From BOG-938 sp035524315 (GTDB lineage Bacteria > Pseudomonadota > Alphaproteobacteria > Caulobacterales > Caulobacteraceae): DNA of 8,784 nt. The DNA lies in assembly GCA_035524315.1 (NCBI GenBank), contig DATKPD010000016.1, positions 1-8,784 on the forward strand. Direction: 5' to 3'. How positions within the stretch are numbered: the stretch's first letter is position 1; the number at the start of each line of letters is the position of its first letter. Positions 1 to 5,173 of the stretch are shown here, in pieces. The notes beneath the pieces were generated by a model, which was not told the DNA's origin, did not search any database, and saw nothing but the letters and a program-made list of their open reading frames with translations. Made by a program: the position numbers and the translations under genes.

Positions 1-153
1 GGCCGGAAGGAGGGCGGCCGTCGCGGGGTAGTCTGGGCGGCTTGGGCAAGGATGGCTCCGAATTCGCGCCGGCGGCAGGCGCACGCGACCCTGCGCCTAC
101 CACAAACGCGCCCCGGCCGCTGCCATCGTTCGCAGCTTAACCCTTTCCCCTCC

Positions 154-183
154 TTGCGCGGGTGCGCGGCGCACGCCTATCTA
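154..183 (+). promoter_or_regulatory. Candidate promoter for clpP
   Basis: A TTGCGC hexamer (154-159) lies 18 nt ahead of TATCTA (178-183), giving a reasonable sigma70-like spacing and a predicted leader of roughly 45 nt before the clpP ATG at 234. The spacer contains the dyad GTGCGC-g-GCGCAC (162-174), placed where a repressor could bind. The match to the Caulobacter housekeeping -10 consensus is poor, and GC-rich DNA yields such dyads by chance, so this is a prediction from position and spacing only. Confidence 0.35.
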
Positions 184-191
184 AGGGCGCA

Positions 192-210
192 GGCGGACGG
201 GACGTCCGCC
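192..210 (+). promoter_or_regulatory. Inverted repeat (hairpin) in the clpP leader
   Basis: GGCGGACG (192-199) and CGTCCGCC (203-210) are perfect 8-bp inverted repeats separated by GGA. In RNA they would form a very stable hairpin ending 11 nt before the AGGA ribosome-binding site (222-225). Its position between the candidate promoter and the Shine-Dalgarno sequence suggests leader regulation, mRNA stabilisation or an operator. It does not match the CIRCE heat-shock element. It lies outside the coding sequence if the ATG at 234 is the start. Confidence 0.45.
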
Positions 211-233
211 GTACAACCTATAGGACCGGGTTC

Positions 234-860
234 ATGCGCGACCACATGCTCAACCTCGTTCCCATGGTGGTCGAGCAGACCAGCCGAGGCGAGCGCGCCT
301 TCGACATCTTCTCGCGCCTGCTCAAGGAGCGGATCATCTTCCTCAACGGGCCGGTCGAGGACGGCATGTCGGCGCTGATCTGCGCCCAGCTGCTGTTCCT
401 GGAATCGGAGAACCCGAAGAAGGAAATCGCCATGTACATCAACTCGCCGGGCGGGGTGGTGACGTCGGGCCTGGCGATCTACGACACCATGCAATACATC
501 CGCAGCCCCGTGTCGACGGTGTGCATGGGCATGGCCGCCTCGATGGGGTCGTTCCTGCTGATGGCTGGCGCCACGGGCCAGCGCATCGCCCTGCCCAACG
601 CCCGCATCATGGTGCACCAGCCCTCGGGCGGGTTCTCGGGTCAGGCGTCGGACATCGAGCGCCACGCCCAGGACATCATCAAGACCAAGCGCAAGCTCAA
701 CGAAATCTACGCCAAGCACACCGGCCAGCCGGTGGAAGAGGTCGAGCGGGTGCTCGACCGCGACCACTTCATGACCGCGGACGAAGCCAAGACGTGGGGC
801 CTGATCGACCACGTCTACGAGAGTCGTGAAGCGGCCGAGGCCGCCGAAAAGGACAAGTAG
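234..860 (+). CDS. clpP: ATP-dependent Clp protease proteolytic subunit ClpP
   Basis: This is the serine peptidase subunit of the cytoplasmic Clp protease, which forms a double heptameric barrel and degrades substrates unfolded by ClpX or ClpA. The 208-residue protein is of normal family length. The catalytic triad is visible as Ser103 (in MGMAASMGS), His128 (in RIMVHQPSGG) and Asp177 (in LDRDHFM). The spacings of 25 and 49 residues match the E. coli enzyme as I recall it (Ser97, His122, Asp171). The start at 234 is preferred because AGGA (222-225) sits 8 nt upstream and the reading frame further 5' looks non-coding; a second ATG at 246 lacks a ribosome-binding site. A short N-terminal propeptide of a few residues is possible. 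No clpX follows; the next gene is a membrane methyltransferase about 100 bp away. The sequence resembles the housekeeping ClpP of Caulobacter strongly enough that the identification is secure. Confidence 0.97.
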   Translation: MRDHMLNLVPMVVEQTSRGERAFDIFSRLLKERIIFLNGPVEDGMSALICAQLLFLESENPKKEIAMYINSPGGVVTSGLAIYDTMQYIRSPVSTVCMGMAASMGSFLLMAGATGQRIALPNARIMVHQPSGGFSGQASDIERHAQDIIKTKRKLNEIYAKHTGQPVEEVERVLDRDHFMTADEAKTWGLIDHVYESREAAEAAEKDK

Positions 861-870
861 GCCCAAATGC

Positions 871-897
871 GCCGGGCCGCCCGCGCCGGCGGTCGGC
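871..897 (+). terminator. Possible clpP terminator hairpin
   Basis: The left arm GCCGGGCCGCC (871-881) pairs with GGCGGTCGGC (888-897) through about 10 base pairs, with one bulged G and one G-U pair, around a 6-nt loop. It starts 11 nt after the clpP stop. A proper U-tract does not follow at once; the AT-rich stretch near 909-919 is the nearest. Attenuation or mRNA 3'-end protection is as plausible as true termination. Confidence 0.35.
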
Positions 898-951
898 CTT
901 AGGCGTCCTTAATCATTTTGTCCGAGACTGCGTCTCTCCCAGGCGACGGAT

Positions 952-956
952 AAGGA
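952..956 (+). promoter_or_regulatory. Ribosome-binding site that sets the GTG start
   Basis: AAGGA lies 7 nt ahead of the GTG at 964 and is the clearest Shine-Dalgarno match in this part of the window. It supports GTG at 964 as the start of the membrane methyltransferase. Confidence 0.7.
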
Positions 957-963
957 CAGAAGC

Positions 964-1605
964 GTGGAATTGGCGATCAAGGCCCCGGCCAAGGCTCCCG
1001 CGGCGAGCACGCTGCGCATCATCGATCTGGTCGAGAAGGTCGTGATCCTGGTGCTGTTCCTCGGCCTGGCCGCCCGCATCGGGGCCACGCTCGGTCAGCG
1101 CCCGTTCAACGCCCTGCTGCTGGCCTCCGACGGCATCGTCGTGGTGATGATGGTCCTGCGCCGACGCACCGAGGCGGTGTCGCAATTGCCGATCGACTGG
1201 ATGCTGGCTTTCGCCGCCACTGCCGCGCCCCTGATGGCGCGGGGCGGGGGGAATGCGCTGGTCGGCGATGCGCTCGGCTACGGCCTGATGGCCGCGGGCC
1301 TGTGTCTAAGCCTCTACGCCAAGGCGGCGCTGTGGCGCAGCTTCGGCCTGGTGGCGGCCAACCGCGGCGTCAAGTCGAGCGGGCCCTACCGCCTGGTGCG
1401 GCACCCCATGTATCTCGGCTACACCATCACCCAGATCGGGTTCGTTCTGCTCAATCCCCTGTGGACCAACGCGGCCCTCTACGGTTCGGCCTTCCTGCTG
1501 CAGATCCTGCGCCTGCGCGCCGAAGAGGACCTCCTGTCCCAGGACCCGGCCTATGCCGCCTATATGCAAACGACCCGCTTTCGCCTGCTGCCGGGCGTAT
1601 TCTAG
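964..1605 (+). CDS. Membrane methyltransferase of the isoprenylcysteine carboxyl methyltransferase (ICMT)/phospholipid methyltransferase type
   Basis: This is a 213-residue integral inner-membrane protein that starts with GTG and has a good AAGGA site. Hydrophobic segments lie at about residues 22-42, 48-66, 78-94, 100-120 and 150-182; the last is long enough for a helical hairpin. The C-terminal half carries the family signature: SGPYRLVRHPMYLGY at 139-153 with Arg146-His147-Pro148, RAEE at 185-188, then DPAYAAYMQTTRFRLLPGVF to the end. In the ICMT and phospholipid N-methyltransferase families this region binds S-adenosylmethionine and forms the active site in the membrane. The reaction is therefore probably SAM-dependent methylation of a membrane-embedded or lipophilic substrate. 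The substrate is unknown, since bacteria lack the usual prenylated CaaX targets. It lies about 100 bp after clpP on the same strand and converges on metC. Family assignment is good; exact function is open. Confidence 0.85.
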   Translation: MELAIKAPAKAPAASTLRIIDLVEKVVILVLFLGLAARIGATLGQRPFNALLLASDGIVVVMMVLRRRTEAVSQLPIDWMLAFAATAAPLMARGGGNALVGDALGYGLMAAGLCLSLYAKAALWRSFGLVAANRGVKSSGPYRLVRHPMYLGYTITQIGFVLLNPLWTNAALYGSAFLLQILRLRAEEDLLSQDPAYAAYMQTTRFRLLPGVF

Positions 1606-1633
1606 GCCCGGCGCCCGCCGGAAAGGCCGGGCC
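1605..1633. terminator. Shared hairpin between convergent genes
   Basis: GGCCCGGC (1605-1612) and GCCGGGCC (1626-1633) form a perfect 8-bp inverted repeat with a 13-nt loop, filling the 30-bp gap between the methyltransferase stop and the metC stop. Its symmetric place suggests a bidirectional terminator. There is no U-tract on either strand, so termination efficiency is uncertain. Confidence 0.45.
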
Positions 1634-1635
1634 GA

Positions 1636-2805
1636 TCAACCGTGCGCGGCATAGGCCGCCAGGGCCTGATCCAGATCGCCGATAAGATCGGCCACGTCTT
1701 CCAATCCCACATGCAGGCGCACCAGGGGTCCGCCGAACGCGGGCGCGCTGCGCCGCTGAGGGAGCTGCGGATCGCAATGGATCGCCAGGCTCTCGTACCC
1801 GCCCCATGAAAAGCCCCTCCCGAACAGGCTCAGGGCGTCAATGAAGGCCTCGGCCGCGCCCGGCGCGCCGGGTTGCAGCACGACGCCGAACAGGCCGTTG
1901 AGCCCGCAGAAATCGCGCCGCCACAGGTCGTGGCCGGGGGCGCCGGGCAGGGCGGGGCAGAGCACGGCGCGCACCTGCGGCTGACGCTCGAGCCACTGGG
2001 CCACGGCCAAGGCGTTGCGGCCGTGTCGTTCCAGCCGCGCCTCCAGGGTGCGCAGGCCCCGCAACATGAAATAGGCATCGTCGGGCGACACGCAGACGCC
2101 CGATTGCTTGAGGAAACGGTCGAGTTCGGAGAGGATCCGGGCGTCGTTGGTCGCGGCCGAGCCCATGAACACGTCCGAATGGCCGCCGACGTATTTGGTC
2201 AGGGCCTGCACGCTGACGTCCACGCCGTGCCCCAGGGCGTCGTACAGCAGGCCCAGGCCCCAGGTGTTGTCGATCATGGTCAGCACGCCGCGCGCCCGGG
2301 CGGCCGCGGCGATCGCGGGAACATCCTGGATTTCGAAGGTGAGCGAGCCCGGCGATTCCAGCACGATCATGCGGGTGCTCGGACCGATCATGGCCGCGAT
2401 CTCATCGGCCGCTGCGTCGCCGGGGAAATAGCGCGTGCTGACGCCGAACCGCCGCAGCAGGCCGTCGCAGAACGCGCGGGTGGGTCCATAGACGCAGTCG
2501 GCTGCCAGCACCTCGTCGCCGGTTTTGAGCAGGGCCAGCAGCACCGAGGTGATCGCCGAGAGCCCTGAGGGGAACAGGCGCGCGCCGGCGGCGCCTTCCA
2601 GTTCGGCGATCGCCTCGGCTAGGGCCGCCTGCATCGACAGGCCTAGCCGTCCATAGGTCTCGTGGCTGTCATACAATGACCGGGCGTCGGGCATGAGCAC
2701 GGTCGAGCCGCGTTGCAGGGGCGGGCTGACCGTCTGCAGCCTTGCCGGGGTCTTGGCGCCGGCGCGGATGAGACGCGTCTTTTTTGAAAGCCCGTCCTGG
2801 CCCAT
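1636..2805 (-). CDS. metC: Cystathionine beta-lyase (PLP-dependent)
   Basis: The enzyme cleaves L-cystathionine to homocysteine, pyruvate and ammonia in methionine biosynthesis; family members can also release H2S from cysteine or cystine. The 389-residue protein matches the usual length (E. coli MetC is about 395). Visible features are the N-terminal SKKTRLIRAG typical of the MetC subfamily, YGRLGL (51-56; Tyr51/Arg53 contact the cofactor phosphate of the neighbouring subunit), the phosphate-loop region PSGLSAI (79-85), Asp179 in MIDNTWG for the pyridine nitrogen, the Schiff-base lysine Lys204 in ALTKYVGGHSD, SWGGYESL (333-340), and Arg363 in VRLHVGLED for the substrate carboxylate. The start at 2805 is chosen because the family N-terminus begins there and AGGGA lies 4 nt upstream. 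A longer in-frame extension to 3006 has no family similarity and would overlap the divergent gene. It is transcribed divergently from the amino-acid binding lipoprotein over 70 bp. Confidence 0.93.
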   Translation of the reverse strand: MGQDGLSKKTRLIRAGAKTPARLQTVSPPLQRGSTVLMPDARSLYDSHETYGRLGLSMQAALAEAIAELEGAAGARLFPSGLSAITSVLLALLKTGDEVLAADCVYGPTRAFCDGLLRRFGVSTRYFPGDAAADEIAAMIGPSTRMIVLESPGSLTFEIQDVPAIAAAARARGVLTMIDNTWGLGLLYDALGHGVDVSVQALTKYVGGHSDVFMGSAATNDARILSELDRFLKQSGVCVSPDDAYFMLRGLRTLEARLERHGRNALAVAQWLERQPQVRAVLCPALPGAPGHDLWRRDFCGLNGLFGVVLQPGAPGAAEAFIDALSLFGRGFSWGGYESLAIHCDPQLPQRRSAPAFGGPLVRLHVGLEDVADLIGDLDQALAAYAAHG

Positions 2806-2835
2806 GATGTCCCTGTCCGAAATAAACACGCCGGA

Positions 2836-2847
2836 GCGTTGCAACGC
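2836..2847. promoter_or_regulatory. 12-bp palindrome in the metC / binding-protein divergent region
   Basis: GCGTTGCAACGC is a perfect 12-bp palindrome placed near the middle of the only 70 bp that separate two divergent start codons (metC at 2805 on minus, the binding lipoprotein at 2876 on plus). A symmetric site in such a place is a natural candidate operator controlling both genes. The regulator cannot be identified from the sequence, and no convincing -10/-35 pairs are visible for either gene. I see no SAM-riboswitch-like structure here. Confidence 0.4.
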
Positions 2848-2875
2848 CGATGCGGCAAGCTTAGAGCCCGGCCGA

Positions 2876-3970
2876 ATGGGGCGATCAAGGAACAAACGCG
2901 AGCGCCTGGGCGCCGTGGCGGCGGCGATAGGCCTCTGCCTTTGGCTGGGCGCGTGCGGGCGTTCCGATGACGGCGGCGCGTCGGACCTGGCCGCGCTGCA
3001 GCCCACCCCGGCCGCGGCTCAGGGCGCGACCCTGGCGCGGGTCAAGGCGCGTCGGCGGCTGCGGTGCGGGGTCAGCGACGACAAGCCCGGCTTTTCCCAG
3101 CGCAACCTGACCGGTCAGTGGCGTGGGTTCGATGTCGACATGTGCCGGGCGGTGGCCGCCGCCGTGCTCGGCGATTCGCGCGCCGTGACCCTGGTGGCCC
3201 TGACCAGCCGCACGCGCTTCGCGGCTTTGCAGTCCGGAGCGGTCGATCTGGTGTCGGGCGGCGGCGCCTGGACCTTTTCGCACGACGAGGCCCTGGGCCT
3301 GAACTTCGTGGGCGTCAGCTACTACGACGGCCAGGGGTTCATGGCGCGAGGCGCCAGCCGCCTGCACACCATCGGCGACCTGGCCGGCGCGCGTATCTGC
3401 GTGCTGGGCGGCGCGGCCAGCCAGCAGGGCCTGGCCGACATGTTCAAGGCGCGCGACGAGGACTATCAGGCCGTGGTCAAGGACACGCTGGACGAGGCTG
3501 TGCAGGCCTATCGGCGCGGGGAATGCGACGTCCTGAGCGACGACGTGTCGGTGCTGGCGGGCCTGCGCGACCGCGTCAACACGGCGGACCAGGCGATCCT
3601 GCCCGGCTTCATCGCCGACGAGCCGCTGGGGCTGATGGTGCGCGAGGACGATTCGCGCTGGGCCGACATCGTGCGCTGGACCCTCAACGCGCTGGTTCTG
3701 GCCGAGGACCTGGGCGTGACCAGCGCCAACGCGGAAGGCCTGCGCCGCGACACCGCCAATCCGCTGATCCGCCGCCTGTTGGGCGCGGAGGGGGAATACG
3801 GCCAGCGCATGGGGCTTGCGGCCGACTGGTCCTACCGCGCCATCCGCCAAGTGGGCGACTATGGAGAGATCTACCAGCGCAACCTGGCGGGCCTCAATCT
3901 GCCGCGCGGGCGCAACGCCCTGTGGGACGCGGCCGACCCTGGACAGCTGTACGCCCCGCCGATGCGGTAA
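2876..3970 (+). CDS. Amino-acid ABC transporter substrate-binding lipoprotein (AapJ/BztA-like)
   Basis: This 364-residue protein begins with a lipoprotein signal: a basic MGRSRNKRER, a hydrophobic stretch, and the lipobox LGAC with Cys27 as the lipidation site. From about residue 50 it aligns with general L-amino-acid binding proteins of the AapJ/BztA group: TLARVKARRRLRCGVS (52-67), QWRGFDVDMCRAVAAAVLGD (81-100), LGLNFVGVSYYDGQGFM (140-156), RWTLNALVLAEDLGVT (267-282), VGDYGEIYQRN (326-336) and the C-terminal LYAPPMR. It should capture an amino acid in the periplasm, anchored to a membrane. No permease or ATPase gene lies in the window. The ligand site is atypical: where relatives have SRNTTWTxSRD, this protein has SGGGAWTFSHD (127-137), so the Arg expected to bind the ligand carboxylate is His136. 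Likewise the usual TGTTTE is GGAASQ (178-183). Asp223, expected to hold the amino group, remains. The start at 2876 fits the signal peptide, although its ribosome-binding site is weak. Confidence 0.88.
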   Translation: MGRSRNKRERLGAVAAAIGLCLWLGACGRSDDGGASDLAALQPTPAAAQGATLARVKARRRLRCGVSDDKPGFSQRNLTGQWRGFDVDMCRAVAAAVLGDSRAVTLVALTSRTRFAALQSGAVDLVSGGGAWTFSHDEALGLNFVGVSYYDGQGFMARGASRLHTIGDLAGARICVLGGAASQQGLADMFKARDEDYQAVVKDTLDEAVQAYRRGECDVLSDDVSVLAGLRDRVNTADQAILPGFIADEPLGLMVREDDSRWADIVRWTLNALVLAEDLGVTSANAEGLRRDTANPLIRRLLGAEGEYGQRMGLAADWSYRAIRQVGDYGEIYQRNLAGLNLPRGRNALWDAADPGQLYAPPMR

Positions 3971-3973
3971 GGC

Positions 3974-4315
3974 CTATTTGAACGCCAGGGTGAGTTGGCC
4001 GCCGAGGAATGTGCCGACCGGACCGAAGGTCGAGGCGGGACCCGGCGTGCGGTCGGACAGGGGCGTCAGGCCGCACAGATAGCCGGCCGACACGGTCGCC
4101 TGAGGCCCGAACTGACGCGCGACCGAGGTGCGGTTCGTGGGTTGGGGATCGGGCTTGGATGATGCGTCGCCGATCGACACCACACCGTCGGACAAGACAA
4201 GCGCGGGCTTGGGCTGCGGCGGCAGGGTTTGAGCGGCGGGCGCGGCGAGGGCGGCGGCGGGCCACAGGACAGCGCAGGCGATGAGGGCGTGGGCTGATGT
4301 CATGAGCCTAATCAT
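3974..4315 (-). CDS. Small secreted protein of unknown function
   Basis: This encodes 113 residues that I do not recognise. The N-terminus is a clear Sec signal peptide: MIRLM, a hydrophobic core rich in Ala/Leu, and probable cleavage after ALA at residue 24. The mature part is about 89 residues. It begins with a Pro/Gln/Lys-rich linker, carries one cysteine (Cys81 in AGYLCGLTP), and ends in an alternating polar/hydrophobic stretch (TFLGGQLTLAFK) with an aromatic residue next to last, which resembles a beta strand. It is the last gene of the cysK-sseA operon. Its ATG at 4315 overlaps the sseA stop by 8 nt (ATGATTAG), suggesting translational coupling; an ATG at 4303, four bases past that stop, is an alternative giving 109 residues. 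A GGAA sits 9 nt upstream of 4315, whereas 4303 has only an AGG too close to it. The 3' end is 3 nt from the convergent binding-protein gene. Confidence 0.72.
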   Translation of the reverse strand: MIRLMTSAHALIACAVLWPAAALAAPAAQTLPPQPKPALVLSDGVVSIGDASSKPDPQPTNRTSVARQFGPQATVSAGYLCGLTPLSDRTPGPASTFGPVGTFLGGQLTLAFK

Positions 4316-5171
4316 GGGTCGAATTTCCGTCGCGCACAATCGCCGCGTCCGGTTGGCTGGCCCATTCGGTCCAGGAGCCGTCGTAGACCGGCGTATCCCA
4401 GTGTCCGAGGCGGGCCAGCGCCAGGGCCAGGATGGCGGCGCTGACCCCCGAACCGCAGGTCGCGATGATGGGCAGGGCGGGGTCGACGCCGGCCACCTCG
4501 AACTTGGCGGCCAGGTCGGCGGCCGCCAGTAGCCGGCCATCGAGAACGATCTCGCTATGCGGCAGGTTGGATGAGCCGGGCATGTGGCCGGAGGGTAGGC
4601 CGGGCCGGGGCTCGGGCTCGATCCCGCGGAAGCGGCCCGACGAGCGCGCGTCCAGAACCTGGCCGCCCCGATCGAGCGCCTGCTTGACCTGATCGATGGT
4701 GCGCACCAGCGCCGGGCGAACGTTGGCGACGAAGGCGGCGGGCGGAACCGGGGCCGGCGCGCCTTGCTCGGTTGGCCGGCCCTCGGCGATCCAGCGGGGA
4801 AGGCCGCCATCGAGCACGAACACCTGGTCGTGGCCCATCACACGGAAATTCCACCACACGCGCGCGGCCGACAGCAGGCCGATGTGATCATAGACCACCA
4901 GCCGGTCGCCGGCGCCTATGCCCATGGCGCCCACGGCGGCGGCGAACACCTCCGGCGCGGCCAGCATGTGGGGCAGGCCTGTGGCATGGTCGGCGATCGC
5001 TTCCAGATCGAACAACGCCGCGCCGGGGATGTGCGCTGCGCCGTATTCGCCTTGGGGCGTGCGCGGGTCGCCCGGCATGTAGAAGGGCGCGTCGATCACC
5101 TTCAGGTCCGGCTGACCCAGATGGTTGGCCAGCCATGATGTGCTGACGATGGGATCGGCGGGATGGGTCAT
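4308..5171 (-). CDS. sseA: 3-mercaptopyruvate sulfurtransferase (two-domain rhodanese)
   Basis: The protein transfers sulfur from 3-mercaptopyruvate (made from cysteine by transamination) to thiols or cyanide by way of a cysteine persulfide. It has 287 residues and two rhodanese domains. The N-terminal domain (about 8-135) contains VIDAPFYMPG, AAHIPGAALFD, WWNFRVMGHDQVFVLDGG and WIAEG; Asp95 stands where a catalytic cysteine would be, as usual for the inactive first domain. The C-terminal domain (about 155-280) contains LDARSSGRFRG, GHMPGSSNLP and the active loop CGSGVS (239-244), with Cys239 as the nucleophile. The CGSGV[TS] loop is typical of mercaptopyruvate sulfurtransferase rather than thiosulfate rhodanese. 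The ATG at 5171 follows the cysK stop by 2 nt and has no obvious ribosome-binding site of its own, so it probably relies on translational coupling. A longer in-frame extension to 5354 lies inside cysK and is rejected. Confidence 0.93.
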   Translation of the reverse strand: MTHPADPIVSTSWLANHLGQPDLKVIDAPFYMPGDPRTPQGEYGAAHIPGAALFDLEAIADHATGLPHMLAAPEVFAAAVGAMGIGAGDRLVVYDHIGLLSAARVWWNFRVMGHDQVFVLDGGLPRWIAEGRPTEQGAPAPVPPAAFVANVRPALVRTIDQVKQALDRGGQVLDARSSGRFRGIEPEPRPGLPSGHMPGSSNLPHSEIVLDGRLLAAADLAAKFEVAGVDPALPIIATCGSGVSAAILALALARLGHWDTPVYDGSWTEWASQPDAAIVRDGNSTHD

Positions 5172-5173
5172 GA

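Noticed and set aside
1..153. Coding or RNA gene at the left edge
   Set aside because: I found no start, motif or tRNA-like fold. The one plus-strand frame (from 52) is Arg/Ser-rich and overlaps clpP, so it is treated as non-coding.
177..866. 229-residue minus-strand frame opposite clpP
   Set aside because: It is exactly antisense to a secure ClpP gene, has a His/Arg/Gly-rich composition typical of high-GC shadow frames, and shows no recognisable motif.
1873..2568. 231-residue plus-strand frame opposite metC
   Set aside because: It is antisense to a complete PLP enzyme and has the His/Gln/Gly-rich make-up of a non-coding frame.
2806..2875. SAM-responsive riboswitch upstream of metC
   Set aside because: Such elements are common before methionine genes in alphaproteobacteria, so I looked, but the 70-bp region shows no matching pseudoknot-like arrangement.
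2806..3006. In-frame 67-residue N-terminal extension of metC
   Set aside because: It lacks family similarity, would overlap the divergent lipoprotein gene, and a better start with AGGGA exists at 2805.
2885..3850. 321-residue minus-strand frame opposite the binding lipoprotein
   Set aside because: The plus-strand frame has clear family similarity from signal peptide to C-terminus; the antisense frame is a GC-bias artefact.
4316..4810. In-frame upstream extension of the small secreted protein
   Set aside because: It runs through sseA in another frame with Pro/Arg/Ser-rich composition, and would bury a clear signal peptide in the middle of the protein.
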